A DNA stretch of 64,000 nt, from contig NZ_BJYR01000015.1 of the NCBI RefSeq assembly GCF_007991615.1, positions 94,101 to 158,100 on the forward strand, in the 5' to 3' direction. The notes beneath the pieces were generated by a model. It was not told the DNA's origin, searched no databases, and was given only the letters and a program-made list of their open reading frames with translations. Made by a program: the position numbers and the translations under genes. This stretch comes from Novosphingobium sediminis (GTDB lineage: Bacteria > Pseudomonadota > Alphaproteobacteria > Sphingomonadales > Sphingomonadaceae). Below, one piece after another: positions 21,178 through 32,989 of this stretch; the first letter of the stretch is position 1, and the number at the start of each line of letters is the position of its first letter.

Positions 21178-22044
21178 CTATGCCTGATCACCGGAAGTGC
21201 CAAGGGCACCGTTTCGCTCGGCCGCCGCCATGGCGGCGCGGCCACGCGGGCCGTTGAAGTATGATTTGATCCACGGATGATCGGTGGCGATCAATTCGGG
21301 GATCGTGCCAACCGCGATCACCCTCTTATCGGCCAGCACCGCCACCCGATCGCAGATTTCATAGAGCGTATCGAGATCGTGGGTGATGAGGAACACGGTG
21401 AGGCCGAGCGTCTGCTGCAGGCTGCGGATAAGCTGGTCGAAACCCGCGGCGCCGATGGGATCGAGGCCCGCAGTCGGTTCATCAAGAAACAGCAGTTCTG
21501 GATCGAGCGCCAGTGCGCGGGCAAGGCCGGCGCGCTTCCTCATGCCGCCCGAAAGCTCGCTGGGGTACTTGCTGGTCGCCTCGGCCGGCAGGCCCGAGAG
21601 CAGCACCTTGTAGCGCGCAATCTCGTGGCGCAGTTCGTCGGTGATCTCGGGATAGAATTCGCGCAAGGGGACCTCGACGTTCTCCGCCACCGTCAGCGTG
21701 GAGAACAGGGCGCCGCCCTGAAACAGGATGCCCCAGCGGCAGCGGATGTCGATATCGTCATCGTCGCGCGCATCGGTGATCGGGCTGCCGAGCACCTCAA
21801 TCGTCCCCTCTTCGGGAATCTGGAGCCCGATGATCGCGCGCATCAACACTGATTTGCCAGTGCCCGAACCACCGACAACGCCGAGGATCTCACCCCGCCG
21901 AACATCAAGATCGAGGTTCTCATGCACGACATGCGGGCCAAATGCGTTTTTCAGCCCGCGCACGCGAATCGGGAACAAGTCCGCCTCGCTCCCCGGCGGG
22001 GGCGGCACGGCGCAGGCGGTCAGCAGTCCGTCGCTTTCGGTCAT
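21178..22044 (-). CDS. ABC transporter ATPase of lipid transport (MlaF-like)
   Basis: 288 residues from ATG 22044 (MTESDGLL); a longer frame overlaps the permease gene. Walker A GGSGTGKSV, signature LSGGMRKRAGLARAL, Walker B LLFLDEPTAGLDP and the switch histidine LITHDLDT are all present. The MRKR signature version is typical of MlaF-type ATPases. It sits between permease and MCE genes on the minus strand. Confidence 0.94.
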   Translation of the reverse strand: MTESDGLLTACAVPPPPGSEADLFPIRVRGLKNAFGPHVVHENLDLDVRRGEILGVVGGSGTGKSVLMRAIIGLQIPEEGTIEVLGSPITDARDDDDIDIRCRWGILFQGGALFSTLTVAENVEVPLREFYPEITDELRHEIARYKVLLSGLPAEATSKYPSELSGGMRKRAGLARALALDPELLFLDEPTAGLDPIGAAGFDQLIRSLQQTLGLTVFLITHDLDTLYEICDRVAVLADKRVIAVGTIPELIATDHPWIKSYFNGPRGRAAMAAAERNGALGTSGDQA

Positions 22045-22051
22045 TGGCGGC

Positions 22052-23167
22052 TCATCCCCAGCCGATCTCCGAGAAGAACACCGCGAAGAACGCATCGAGC
22101 ACGATCACCATGAAGATGGCCATGACCACCGCCGCAGTCGTGCGCGTGCCAACTTCCTCCGCGTTGCTGCGCACCTGCAAGCCCTGATAGCAGCCCGATG
22201 TGGCGACGATCAGGCCGAACACCGGCCCCTTGATAAGGCCCACCCAAACATCGTGCAGCGGCACGACTTCCTGAATGCGCGCGAGGAAGGTGAAGAAGGG
22301 AATCCCGAGCGTGAGCGCCGAAAGCGCGGCACCGCCGATGATGCCGATGGCAGCGGAATAGATGCCCAGCAGCGGCATCATCAGCATCGTCGCCAGCAGC
22401 CGCGGGATCACCAGCGCCTCGATCGGGGAGACGCCGATGGTGCGCATCGCGTCGATTTCCTCAGTCAGCTTCATCGTGCCGAGCTGCGCGGCAAACGCCG
22501 AACCAGAACGCCCCGCGACCATGATCGCCGTCATCAGGATGCCAAGCTCGCGCAAGCTGAGCCGACCGACGAGGTTCACGGTGTAGATCTCGGCACCGAA
22601 CTGCCTCAATTGCACCGCGCCCTGCTGCGCGATGACGATGCCGACGAGGAAGCTCATCAGCCCGATGATGGCGAGCGCGTTGACGCCCATCAACTCCATC
22701 TGATGCACCAGCGCGCGCAGCCGGAAGCGCCCCGGATGGCGGAGCAGCACCCCGCTCGCCAGCACGATCTGGCCGAGGAAGCCGAGCACGAACAGCATCC
22801 CCTGCCCCAGCCCGGAGACCACCAAGCCAACATGTTCGGGCACGCGCAGGTAGACCGGTAGGCGCAGCGGCTCGACCGGGGCAGTGTTGTCGTCGACGGC
22901 ACGGATCGCGCCGATCAGCCGCTCCGCCTCGGGCGAGGCGCCGGTGATCGGCGCGGCGAAGCGCTGCGAAAGGCTCCAGGCGGTCCATGCGCCCACTGTA
23001 TCGATGCGACTGGCGCGGGCGAGGTCGATGGCCGCAAATGGCCCATCGAGCGCGCGCAACCGGCGATCGATCGAGCCGAGCGCCGAAACGGTCAACGGGC
23101 CGGTGAGCACAAGCGCAGCGCGCCCATCGGCATCCGTTTCGGTGATAAAATCGGCTGCTGCCCGCAT
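22052..23167 (-). CDS. MlaE-type permease with fused N-terminal STAS domain
   Basis: 371 residues. Residues 1-105 look like a STAS domain (LVLTGPLTVSALGSIDRRL...AIDLARASRIDTVGAWTAWSL), equivalent to the separate MlaB in E. coli. Residues 115-370 form the MlaE permease with GREGSAFAAQ-like motif GRSGSAFAAQLGTMKLTEEIDAM and five or six membrane helices. First gene of the four-gene transporter operon, divergent from valS. Takes part in phospholipid trafficking between the membranes; direction cannot be read from sequence. Confidence 0.92.
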   Translation of the reverse strand: MRAAADFITETDADGRAALVLTGPLTVSALGSIDRRLRALDGPFAAIDLARASRIDTVGAWTAWSLSQRFAAPITGASPEAERLIGAIRAVDDNTAPVEPLRLPVYLRVPEHVGLVVSGLGQGMLFVLGFLGQIVLASGVLLRHPGRFRLRALVHQMELMGVNALAIIGLMSFLVGIVIAQQGAVQLRQFGAEIYTVNLVGRLSLRELGILMTAIMVAGRSGSAFAAQLGTMKLTEEIDAMRTIGVSPIEALVIPRLLATMLMMPLLGIYSAAIGIIGGAALSALTLGIPFFTFLARIQEVVPLHDVWVGLIKGPVFGLIVATSGCYQGLQVRSNAEEVGTRTTAAVVMAIFMVIVLDAFFAVFFSEIGWG

Positions 23168-23268
23168 GGTAGCCGTTACATGCTGGAAATCGACAGTGGC
23201 CGCAAGCGCGCTCGGATCCGTTCGCGCACTTGCGGCGATAGGCGCGGGATGGCAAGGCCCATGGCATC

Positions 23269-25989
23269 ATGACCGAAGCGACGATTGCAGAGCAGGAGGG
23301 GGCCGCCGCCCTCGCCAAGACGTTTGAGCCTGCCGGGCTCGAGGCAAAGTGGTATGCCCACTGGGAAGCGAACGGCCTGTTCCGGCCCGAGCGCCCCGAT
23401 GCCGCGCCCTTCACCATCGTTAACCCGCCGCCGAACGTGACCGGTTCGCTCCACATCGGCCACGCGCTGGATAACACGCTGCAAGACGTGGTGGTCCGCT
23501 ACGAACGCCTGCGCGGCAAGGATGCGCTGTGGGTGGTGGGTATGGACCACGCCGGCATCGCCACGCAGATGGTGGTCGAGCGGCAGATGGAAGCGCGGCA
23601 GGACAAGCGCACCAACTACACGCGCGAGCAGTTCGTGGAGAAGGTGTGGGAGTGGAAGGCTGAAAGCGGTGGCAGCATCACCGGCCAGCTCCGCCGCCTC
23701 GGCTGCTCGATGGACTGGAGCCGCGAGCAGTTCACGATGGACCCGCACTTCACCAAGGCGGTCGTGAAGGTCTTCGTCGATCTCTACAATCAGGACCTGA
23801 TCTACCGCGACAAGCGGCTGGTGAACTGGGACCCCAAGCTCAAGACCGCGATCTCGGACCTTGAGGTCGAGACGCGCGAGGTGAAGGGTTCGTTCTGGCG
23901 CTTCCGTTATCCGCTGGCCGATGGCGCGGTGCGCGCAGACGGGCTCGACTACATCGAAGTCGCCACCACCCGGCCCGAGACGATGCTGGCGGACATGCTG
24001 GTGGCCGTGAACGCGGACGACGAACGCTATAAGGCCGTGATCGGCCGCGAAGTGGTGCAGCCGCTTACAGGCCGCCGCCTGCGCATCGTGGCGGACGAGC
24101 ATGCTGATCCGGAGCTCGGTTCGGGCGCGGTGAAGATCACGCCGGGGCATGATTTCAACGACTTCGAAGTGGGCAGGCGCGCCGGGATCAAGGCGGGCGA
24201 GATGCTCAACATGTTCGATGCCGAAGCCCGCGTGGTGCAGACGGCGGACGGGCTGGTGCCCGAGAAGTACGTCGGAATGGACCGCTTCGACGCGCGCGCC
24301 GCCATCGTTGCAGACATGAAGGCGGCGGGGATGCTGATCCCGCATGTGGTCAAGTCCAAGGACGGCGAAGAAAGCGAACTCGACGCCGAACCGCGCACGA
24401 TCCAGACCCCGTTCGGTGATCGCGGCGGCGTGGTGATCGAACCCTGGCTGACCGACCAGTGGTACGTCGATGCCGAAAAGCTCGCCGTCGCGCCGATGGA
24501 AGCCGTGCGCTCTGGCGCGATCGAGATCGTGCCGAAGACGTGGGAGAAGACCTTCTTCAACTGGATGGAGAACATCCAGCCGTGGTGCGTGAGCCGTCAG
24601 CTGTGGTGGGGCCACCGGATTCCGGCGTGGTATGGCTCGGACGGCCAGTGCTACGTCGCGGAAACCGAGGAAGAAGCGCAGGCCAAGGCCGGTGCGGGCG
24701 TCACGCTGTCCCGCGACGAGGACGTCCTCGACACCTGGTTCTCCTCCGCGCTGTGGCCGTTTGCTACGCTCGGCTGGCCGGAGGCGGATGCGCCACTGGT
24801 CAAGAAGCACTACCCCAACGACCTGCTGATTTCCGGGTTCGACATCCTGTTCTTCTGGGATGCGCGCATGGCGATGCAGGGCATCCACTTCATGAAGGAA
24901 GTGCCGTGGAAGCGGCTCTATCTGCATGGGCTGGTGCGCGCGGCCGATGGGCAGAAGATGTCGAAGTCCAAGGGCAACGTGGTCGATCCGCTGGGCCTGA
25001 TCGACAAGTACGGCGCGGATGCGCTGCGCTTCTTCATGTGCGCCATGGAAAGCCAGGGCCGCGACGTGAAGATGGATGAGCGCCGCGTCGAGGGCTATCG
25101 CAACTTCGCGACCAAGCTGTGGAACGCCGCGCGTTTCTGCATGGCGAACGGGATTTCCGGAAGCACTTCGGCCAGTGCGCCTGCGGCAGCCAGCGCTGTC
25201 AACCGCTGGATCATCGGCGAAGTCGTGGAAACCGTCGCCGCGCTCGATCAGGCAATGGCCGACCTGCGCTTCGATGCCGCCGCCAACACGGTCTACCACT
25301 TCGTTTGGGACCAGTTCTGCGACTGGTACATCGAACTCATCAAGGGTTCGTTCGACGACGAGACCCGCGCCGTTGCGGGTTGGGTGCTCGATCAGATCCT
25401 CGTGATGCTCCACCCGTTCATGCCCTTCGTGACCGAAGAGCTGTGGCACGCGCTCGGCGAGCGCAAGGCGGAGCTGATCGTGGCGGAATGGCCGGCACCC
25501 GCCGCCGAGGTCGATCCTGCGGCGAAGGCCGAAGTCGAATGGCTGATCGCGCTCGTCTCGGGCCTGCGCGGCGCGAAGAACGAACTGGGCATCGCACCCG
25601 GCGCGCGGCTTGAGGCCTATCTGCCCGAACCGAGCGCCGCCACCCGCGCGGTGATCGAGGGCAACACTGCCGCGATCGAGCGCCTCGCCCGCCTCAGCGC
25701 GATCCATTTCGCCCCGGCCCCGGCAGGCGCAGCGATGCAGATCGGCGCGGGGGATGCGAACCTCATCGTGCCGCTCGAGGGCGTGATCGACATCGCCGCC
25801 GAGAAGGCCCGTCTCGAAAAGGCGCTTGCCGCCTCCGAGAAGGAAGCCAAGTCGCTCGAAGGCCGCCTTTCGAACCCGGCGTTCGCCGAGAAAGCCAAGC
25901 CCGAGGCGGTCGAGAAGGCCCGCGCCGACCACGCCCACCACCGCGCCGAGGCCACGCGCCTTGCGGCAGCATTGGCGCGGCTGGGATGA
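23269..25989 (+). CDS. valS: Valyl-tRNA synthetase
   Basis: 906 residues. Class I motifs: HIGH version in [16 protein letters not shown] (about 60) and [12 protein letters not shown] (about 565). Contains the CP1 editing domain ([11 protein letters not shown]), the anticodon-binding helical domain and the C-terminal coiled-coil arm (about 840-906, [20 protein letters not shown]). Full length. The stop overlaps the queE start as ATGA. Confidence 0.97.
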   Translation: MTEATIAEQEGAAALAKTFEPAGLEAKWYAHWEANGLFRPERPDAAPFTIVNPPPNVTGSLHIGHALDNTLQDVVVRYERLRGKDALWVVGMDHAGIATQMVVERQMEARQDKRTNYTREQFVEKVWEWKAESGGSITGQLRRLGCSMDWSREQFTMDPHFTKAVVKVFVDLYNQDLIYRDKRLVNWDPKLKTAISDLEVETREVKGSFWRFRYPLADGAVRADGLDYIEVATTRPETMLADMLVAVNADDERYKAVIGREVVQPLTGRRLRIVADEHADPELGSGAVKITPGHDFNDFEVGRRAGIKAGEMLNMFDAEARVVQTADGLVPEKYVGMDRFDARAAIVADMKAAGMLIPHVVKSKDGEESELDAEPRTIQTPFGDRGGVVIEPWLTDQWYVDAEKLAVAPMEAVRSGAIEIVPKTWEKTFFNWMENIQPWCVSRQLWWGHRIPAWYGSDGQCYVAETEEEAQAKAGAGVTLSRDEDVLDTWFSSALWPFATLGWPEADAPLVKKHYPNDLLISGFDILFFWDARMAMQGIHFMKEVPWKRLYLHGLVRAADGQKMSKSKGNVVDPLGLIDKYGADALRFFMCAMESQGRDVKMDERRVEGYRNFATKLWNAARFCMANGISGSTSASAPAAASAVNRWIIGEVVETVAALDQAMADLRFDAAANTVYHFVWDQFCDWYIELIKGSFDDETRAVAGWVLDQILVMLHPFMPFVTEELWHALGERKAELIVAEWPAPAAEVDPAAKAEVEWLIALVSGLRGAKNELGIAPGARLEAYLPEPSAATRAVIEGNTAAIERLARLSAIHFAPAPAGAAMQIGAGDANLIVPLEGVIDIAAEKARLEKALAASEKEAKSLEGRLSNPAFAEKAKPEAVEKARADHAHHRAEATRLAAALARLG

Positions 25990-26732
25990 GCCTCACGCTC
26001 GCCACGACCACACCCGGCGAGCCGGAGATCTTCCCCTCGCTGCAGGGCGAAGGCCCCTCGGCGGGGCGGCCTTGCGTGTTCGTGCGGCTCTCGCGCTGTA
26101 ACCTTGCGTGCCGCTGGTGCGACACCGCGTATACGTGGCGCTTTACTGGCGACATTCGCCCGCACCGCGATGACCTGACCTTCGAGCGCAGCGAGAACCA
26201 GATCACGCTCGATGTGCGCGAAGCGGCCATGCGCATCCTTGCGCTGCGGCCAACGCGGCTCGTCATCACCGGCGGTGAGCCGCTGCTCCAAGCACCTTCG
26301 CTCGCCAAGCTGATCCCGATGCTGAGGGAAGCTGTCCCCGCGCTCGAGGTCGAGATCGAGACCAACGGCAGCGTGCCGCCGCCCCATGCGATCATGCAGC
26401 TGGTCGATCAGTTCAACGTCAGTCCCAAGCTCTCGCATTCCGGCAATGCCGAGCACCTTGCGCTCGTTCCGGAACTGCTGCGCGATTGGGCGGCCAGCCC
26501 GAAGGCGTGGTTCAAGTTCGTGGTCGCGGATATGGACGACGTGAACGAGGTTGCCGAACTGCAGGCGATGTACCGCATCCCTTCGGAGCGGCTGTTCGTG
26601 ATGCCGGAGGGAACGTCCAGCGAGACGCTGCGCGAGCGGTCAAAGTGGCTGGCAGGCGCCGCGTTGACGCATGGCTGGCGCTTTACCGACCGCCTGCATA
26701 TCCACCTCTACGGCGATACGCGCGGGACATGA
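25986..26732 (+). CDS. queE: 7-carboxy-7-deazaguanine synthase
   Basis: 248 residues. Radical-SAM cluster CNLACRWC (Cys38, Cys42, Cys45) with CX3CX2C spacing, preceded by [20 protein letters not shown], typical of QueE. Further motifs [11 protein letters not shown] and EIETNGS. It turns CPH4 into 7-carboxy-7-deazaguanine in the queuosine/preQ0 pathway. Translationally coupled to valS. No other queuosine gene is seen nearby. Confidence 0.92.
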   Translation: MSLTLATTTPGEPEIFPSLQGEGPSAGRPCVFVRLSRCNLACRWCDTAYTWRFTGDIRPHRDDLTFERSENQITLDVREAAMRILALRPTRLVITGGEPLLQAPSLAKLIPMLREAVPALEVEIETNGSVPPPHAIMQLVDQFNVSPKLSHSGNAEHLALVPELLRDWAASPKAWFKFVVADMDDVNEVAELQAMYRIPSERLFVMPEGTSSETLRERSKWLAGAALTHGWRFTDRLHIHLYGDTRGT

Positions 26733-26751
26733 TTGATCACCTCGCCCCGCA

Positions 26752-26823
26752 CATGCTGAGCTTGTCGAAGCATCATACGCAGCGGGCGCGCGAACACCTT
26801 TCGACAAGCTCAGGGTGAGCGGG
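26752..26823. repeat. REP-like inverted repeat between queE and ssb
   Basis: CTGAGCTTGTCGAAG (26756-26770) faces CTTTCGACAAGCTCAG (26798-26813) across a 27-base spacer. It is the second copy of the element found at 12592-12663. Here it lies between convergent genes, where it could end transcription from both sides. Confidence 0.85.
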
Positions 26824-26850
26824 TTTGGAGTTATCCGCCCTGACCTAGGC

Positions 26851-27393
26851 TCAGAACGGGATATCGTCGTCGAGATCGTCGCCGAAGCCGCCGCCTGAGC
26901 CGCCCGACGAGCCACCGCCACCCTGATTCCAGCCACCACCGGACGAGCTGCCACCCGAACGGCCACCGCCGCTGGAGCCACCTTCGTTCCAGCCGCCCGA
27001 ACGCTGGCCGCCGCCACCGCCCATGCCGCCGCCCGATCCGCCCTGCGGACCATCAAGCATGGTGAGCGAACCGCCGACACCGACCGAAATCTCGGTCGTG
27101 TAGCGATCATTGCCCGATTGATCCTGCCACTTGCGGGTGCGCAGCTGGCCTTCGATGTAGACCTTGCTGCCCTTCTTCAGATAGCGCTCAGCCACCCCGA
27201 CCAGACCGTCCGACTGGAGTACGACGGAGTGCCACTCGGTACGCTCTTTGCGTTCGCCGGTGGCCTTGTCCTTCCACTGTTCGCTGGTGGCGATGCGCAG
27301 GTTGGCGATGCGCCCGCCGTTCTGGAAGCTCTTCACCTCGGGATCCTGCCCGAGATTGCCGATCAGAATGACCTTGTTGACGCTGCCTGCCAT
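26851..27393 (-). CDS. ssb: Single-stranded DNA-binding protein
   Basis: 180 residues. N-terminal OB fold (1-110) with [16 protein letters not shown] and [16 protein letters not shown]; glycine/serine-rich linker (115-170); acidic C-terminal tip DDDIPF, the docking site for replication and repair partners. Full length and normal. Tail-to-tail with queE across the REP element. Confidence 0.96.
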   Translation of the reverse strand: MAGSVNKVILIGNLGQDPEVKSFQNGGRIANLRIATSEQWKDKATGERKERTEWHSVVLQSDGLVGVAERYLKKGSKVYIEGQLRTRKWQDQSGNDRYTTEISVGVGGSLTMLDGPQGGSGGGMGGGGGQRSGGWNEGGSSGGGRSGGSSSGGGWNQGGGGSSGGSGGGFGDDLDDDIPF

Positions 27394-27477
27394 TGATTCG
27401 CGATCCTGTACCGTGTGAGGCCAACGACTAGCCCGCGCATCGGATCAGGGCGAGTCTGCGCGCGCCCTTTCCCACAC

Positions 27478-29330
<1,853 letters not shown>

Positions 29331-29334
<4 letters not shown>

Positions 29335-29585
29335 GCTGTGGTCGCCGCCACCGGCTCGACCTGCATCGCGCGGGCGTGGACGCGGCGCACTGCCACGGTC
29401 ATCCGCCCGATCTCGATGGCAATCGGATCGCGGGCAAGGAACACGCCGCGATAGGCGAGTCGCACTTCGGCGCCCTCCTCGATGCCAAGCGCTCGCAGGC
29501 GCTGCGCTTCTTCGGGCACGAGCACATTCCAATCGGCGGAAACGATCCGCGCGGGTGTGCCAAGGGGGAGTTCGTCGAGGGTCAC
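29331..29585 (-). CDS. feoA: Ferrous iron transport protein A
   Basis: 84 residues, SH3-like fold; pattern L..LP.GT.ARIV with LRALGIEEGAEV and DPIAIEIGRMTVAVRR as in FeoA. Small cytosolic partner of FeoB. Overlaps feoB by ATGA. A Fur-like palindrome lies 30 bases upstream of the start. Confidence 0.92.
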
Positions 29586-29614
29586 CCCGAAAGCGCTGCC
29601 ACAGCGCTGCAGTC

Positions 29615-29633
29615 ATTGCAAGTCATTCGCAAT
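29615..29633 (-). promoter_or_regulatory. Fur-like operator upstream of feoA-feoB
   Basis: ATTGCAAGTCATTCGCAAT is an imperfect 19-bp palindrome with ATTGC/GCAAT ends. It resembles the TGC-AAT-type alphaproteobacterial Fur-box pattern more than the E. coli consensus. It lies between the feoA start and the COQ9 gene. Iron-dependent repression of feoAB is inferred. Confidence 0.6.
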
Positions 29634-29645
29634 AACTGTTGAAGC

Positions 29646-30326
29646 TTACCGCGCCGGATAGCGCAACCGGCCCAGCAGCCGCGTCACGCTGAAGGTCTCT
29701 TCAGCCGGCTTGGTAAAGCGCGCCTTGGCTTTCTCGAAGCGCATGATGCCGTCGATCCGGCGGGCGAGGAAAGCGCGGGTTTCCTCGCGGTCCTCGCTCT
29801 TGTCGTCGGCCATCACGGCAAGGGTCGCGGCATAGATCGAACCGAGGATCGCGCGCTTGGTGTAGTGGTTGTAATCGGTCGCGGTATCGCCTGCGAGGCG
29901 CCACATTGCATCGGCGCTGTGCCAGCCGAGCTTTGTTGCGGCAGGCACGTTCCACGGCTTCGCCATCTCGATCAGGGCACCGCGCAGCGCTTCCTCGCGG
30001 CCGGCGATCTGATCGAGCCGGAAGGTGACGAGCGCGGTGATCCGCTCGCGCACTTTCATGGCGGCAATACGCTCGGCCGGAAAGGCCTCGGCCATCGCGC
30101 GGTCGATGCTGCCTGCCCACGCAGCGATCATCGCCATCGCCGCCGATTGGCCACCCTCTGCCTGAAACGCGAAACGCGCGGCAGCTGGATCGATCCCGGT
30201 GATCTCGGCAGCCTCGTTCACCGCGGCTTCGCTCCAGCCCTCAAACGCCGCGGCTTCGGCGATATGCGGGGCGAGCAGGCAGCGCAGATCCTCGAGCGAG
30301 AGGTCGGCGGTTTCAGAATCGATCAT
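29646..30326 (-). CDS. COQ9 family protein (ubiquinone biosynthesis)
   Basis: 226 residues. All-helical TetR-like fold with the conserved C-terminal block PWNVPAATKLGWHSADAMWRLAGDTATDYNHYTKRAIL, hallmark of COQ9. In mitochondria COQ9 presents lipid substrate to the hydroxylase COQ7; alphaproteobacterial members are presumed similar. It lies upstream of feoAB on the same strand; 60 bases and the Fur-like site separate them. Confidence 0.9.
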   Translation of the reverse strand: MIDSETADLSLEDLRCLLAPHIAEAAAFEGWSEAAVNEAAEITGIDPAAARFAFQAEGGQSAAMAMIAAWAGSIDRAMAEAFPAERIAAMKVRERITALVTFRLDQIAGREEALRGALIEMAKPWNVPAATKLGWHSADAMWRLAGDTATDYNHYTKRAILGSIYAATLAVMADDKSEDREETRAFLARRIDGIMRFEKAKARFTKPAEETFSVTRLLGRLRYPAR

Positions 30327-30338
30327 CTTCGGGTCCGA

Positions 30339-30986
30339 TCAGAACGAGGGGCCGTAGGTCTTCTTCTGACCCCCGGCGCCGCCCTTGGCCGAATTGGCGA
30401 GTTCGTTCGCAACCGGGCTGTCCTTGCCATCAAGCAGCGCATAATCGCGCGCCGAGCGGCCCGAATTGTCCGGACGATCCGGATTGGCACCGGCCTTCAG
30501 CAGCGCACGCACCATCGCGAGATCGCGGCGGTGCACGGCGGTGATCAGCGGGGTTTCGCCAGTGTTGTTGGGTTCGTCGACCTTGGCACCCGACGTGATA
30601 AGATAGTCCACACCCTCGATGAAGCCGAGGTTGCAGGCAAGGACGAGCGGCGTCGTTCCCCGGGCGTCGCGCGCGTTCACGTTGGCACCGTGCGAGACGA
30701 GGAACTGCATCCATGTGAGATCACGGCGCGCGGTCACGATATGCAGGCCGCTTTCGCCGGTACTGACATCGCGCGTGTTGACGATCTGCGTGCCGGGCTC
30801 GTTGAGCGCGTCGGTCACCTTCTGGCCGTCCTTCTTGCGCACGGCTTCAAGGAACTTGTAGCTTTCCGAGAATTGCGCGTGCGCCGGGAGCGATCCGCCC
30901 AGCACACCGAGCAGCGCGACGGCGGCAAATCCGGCGCGAAGCCACCGTCCCGCCCCAAGCCGTGCGATCACTGTTCTGTCCCTCAT
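30339..30986 (-). CDS. Secreted ankyrin-repeat protein
   Basis: About 215 residues from ATG 30986 (MRDRTVIARLG). This start gives a signal peptide (cleavage near PAHAQ, 38); the open frame continues upstream but there it is antisense to the Sco gene. Four to five ankyrin repeats follow (SGLHIVTARRDLTWMQFLVSHGANVNARD, TTPLVLACNLGF..., TPLITAVHRRDLAMVRALLKAGANPDRPD). Protein-binding module in the periplasm; partner unknown. Twelve bases separate it from the COQ9 gene downstream. Confidence 0.82.
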   Translation of the reverse strand: MRDRTVIARLGAGRWLRAGFAAVALLGVLGGSLPAHAQFSESYKFLEAVRKKDGQKVTDALNEPGTQIVNTRDVSTGESGLHIVTARRDLTWMQFLVSHGANVNARDARGTTPLVLACNLGFIEGVDYLITSGAKVDEPNNTGETPLITAVHRRDLAMVRALLKAGANPDRPDNSGRSARDYALLDGKDSPVANELANSAKGGAGGQKKTYGPSF

Positions 30987-31073
30987 CACCTTGGCACCGT
31001 CCTTCTCGATAAAGCGCGCATTCTGCCCGTCCTGTGACAGAGTCGCCCCTTGCAAGCCGCTGGTTAGCAGAGC

Positions 31074-31697
31074 ATGAACCGCCGCGCCATGGACCCCATC
31101 AGACCCATTCGTACACGTGTGTGCGCCGCGCTTGCTGCCGGTGCACTGCTCCTCCTTGCTGCCTGCAGCGGCGCTTCCAGCGAACCGCCACCACTTGAAG
31201 GTGCCGCCATCGGCGGTGATTTCACGCTCGTCGACAAGACCGGCAAGACCGTGCATGCGGCCGATTTCAAGGGCCGCTACACCGCGCTCTATTTCGGCTA
31301 TTCGTTCTGCCCGGACGTCTGCCCGCTCGATGTGCAGATGCTGATGCAGGGCTACCACAAGTTCGCCAAGGCGCACCCGGAGCAGGCGGCCAAGGTAGTT
31401 CCGCTGTTCATCACCATCGACCCGGCGCGTGACAAGCCTGAAGTCGTCGGTCAGTTCGCCGCGCATTTCGGCAAGGAACTGATCGGCCTGACCGGGACCG
31501 ACGCGCAGATCGCTGCTGTCGCCAAGTCCTATGCGGTCTACTACAAGAAAGGCGAAGGCACCGCCCCCAACGCCTATCTCATGGACCACAGCCGCGCGGC
31601 CTATCTGATGGGGCCGCAGGGCCAGCCAATCGCGCTGCTCCCGGTTGACAAGGATGCGAACGCGGTGGCTGACGAATTCGCGAAATGGGTGCATTGA
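31074..31697 (+). CDS. SCO1/SenC/PrrC family lipoprotein
   Basis: 207 residues. Lipobox-like LLLAAC (Cys31). Thioredoxin fold with the copper-binding CPDVC (Cys79, Cys83) and the distal histidine (MDHS, His172), the complete Sco metal site. Sco proteins deliver copper to the CuA centre of cytochrome c oxidase or reduce its cysteines. An ATG at 31089 is an alternative start. Divergent from the ankyrin gene. Confidence 0.92.
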   Translation: MNRRAMDPIRPIRTRVCAALAAGALLLLAACSGASSEPPPLEGAAIGGDFTLVDKTGKTVHAADFKGRYTALYFGYSFCPDVCPLDVQMLMQGYHKFAKAHPEQAAKVVPLFITIDPARDKPEVVGQFAAHFGKELIGLTGTDAQIAAVAKSYAVYYKKGEGTAPNAYLMDHSRAAYLMGPQGQPIALLPVDKDANAVADEFAKWVH

Positions 31698-31704
31698 TCC
31701 ACTG

Positions 31705-32175
31705 ATGCCAACTGCCCTGCCTTCTGCCGGACGCTTCTGGGACAAGCCTGTCGAGGCGCTGACTCGCGACGAGTGGGAAGCGCTTTGTGACGGCTGCGGC
31801 AAATGCTGCCTGCACAAGCTGGAAGACGAGGACACCGGCGAGGTCCACCACACCAACGTCGCCTGCCGACTGCTCGATCTTTCGACAGGGCGGTGCTCTG
31901 ACTATCGCCACCGCAAGGCGATGGTGCCCGATTGCCTTCGCCTCACGCCCCGGCTGGTTCGCGAAGTGCCCTGGTTGCCCGCGACCTGCGCCTACCGCCT
32001 GCGCGCCGATGGCAAGCCGCTCCCCGCGTGGCACTATCTCGAATGCGGAGACCGCGAGGCAGTGCGCCGCGCGGGCCATTCGGTGATCGGCAAGGCGGTG
32101 AGCGAAGTGCTGGCCGGGCCGCTCGAGGAGCATATCGTACCGGGTGACATCGGTTTCGGAGCTGACGGCGCATGA
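31705..32175 (+). CDS. YcgN-family (UPF0260) cysteine-cluster protein
   Basis: 156 residues from ATG 31705, 7 bases after the Sco stop. Conserved motifs FWDKPVEALTRDEWEALCDGCGKCCLHKLEDEDT (shown in parts: LCDGCGKCCLHK) and VACRLLD...CSDYRHRK...VPDCLRLTP: eight spaced cysteines fit the YkgJ/YcgN zinc or iron-sulfur cluster family. Function unknown. Its stop overlaps the next start by ATGA. Confidence 0.88.
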   Translation: MPTALPSAGRFWDKPVEALTRDEWEALCDGCGKCCLHKLEDEDTGEVHHTNVACRLLDLSTGRCSDYRHRKAMVPDCLRLTPRLVREVPWLPATCAYRLRADGKPLPAWHYLECGDREAVRRAGHSVIGKAVSEVLAGPLEEHIVPGDIGFGADGA

Positions 32176-32921
32176 TCTCGCTGCCGCGCCTGTTGCAGCG
32201 CGGCCGTGTTTCACGCCCGGCGCCACAGCCGCGCACGCTGACGGTAGCGGGCAGAGACCTTCCTGTCGTGATACGCCGCCTGCGCACCGCGCGCCGCATA
32301 ACCTTGCGTCTGGCGCCTGATGGAAGCGAAGCGCGCATCTCGATGCCCGAGTGGGGCCGTGCCGCCGATGCGCTGCACTTTGCCGAACAGCGCCGCGATT
32401 GGCTTGCCGCACAACTGGAGCGCATCCCGCCGCCCGCGCGGATTGAGCCGGGCTTCAGTCTGACCTTCAGGGGAGAACCGCTGCGGGTCGAATGGCAGCA
32501 AGGCGCACCGCGCCGCCCGAAGGTTGCGGATGGGCAGCTGATACTGGGGGGGCCTGCCGACGGCATGGAAGGCCGCCTGCGCCGCTGGCTCGAAGCCGAA
32601 GCCCTGCGGCTGGCAGCCGCTGACCTCACCCATTACTGCGCCCGCGCGGGGCAGCCTGTACCCAAGCTGGCCCTTTCCCGCGCGCGGCGGCGCTGGGGCA
32701 GCTGCAGCAGCCGCGGTGTAATCCGCATCAACTGGCGGCTGGTGATGGCGCCCGATTTCGTTCGCCGTTCGGTCGTCGCGCACGAAGTGGCGCACATGAC
32801 GCACTTCGATCACAGCCCGGCCTTTCACGCCCACCTCGCAGAGCTCTTCGAAGAGCCTATCGAGCATGCCAATCGCTGGCTGAAAGCGGAAGGGCGGCTG
32901 CTCTACCATCCGTTCGGGTAA
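32172..32921 (+). CDS. YgjP/WLM-type metallopeptidase-like protein (M48-related)
   Basis: 249 residues. Zinc motif HEVAH (204-208) followed by HFDHSPAFH, and the typical WGSCSSRGVIRINWRL preceding block. This is the YgjP-like metallopeptidase (DUF45) family, often predicted to be cytosolic proteases and sometimes linked to restriction systems; no such link here. Coupled to the YcgN-like gene. Confidence 0.88.
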   Translation: MISLPRLLQRGRVSRPAPQPRTLTVAGRDLPVVIRRLRTARRITLRLAPDGSEARISMPEWGRAADALHFAEQRRDWLAAQLERIPPPARIEPGFSLTFRGEPLRVEWQQGAPRRPKVADGQLILGGPADGMEGRLRRWLEAEALRLAAADLTHYCARAGQPVPKLALSRARRRWGSCSSRGVIRINWRLVMAPDFVRRSVVAHEVAHMTHFDHSPAFHAHLAELFEEPIEHANRWLKAEGRLLYHPFG

Positions 32922-32989
32922 GCACCCCTTAGTCCCAATTACCGCACCACCACTGGCGCGCGCGGCGCGCACGCTCTATCTAGGCCGAC

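Noticed and set aside
23176..25941. 921-codon minus-strand frame opposite valS
   Set aside because: Shadow of valS with histidine/arginine-rich text.
30987..31856. N-terminal extension of the ankyrin protein
   Set aside because: The open frame here is antisense to the Sco gene; the signal peptide marks the start at 30986.
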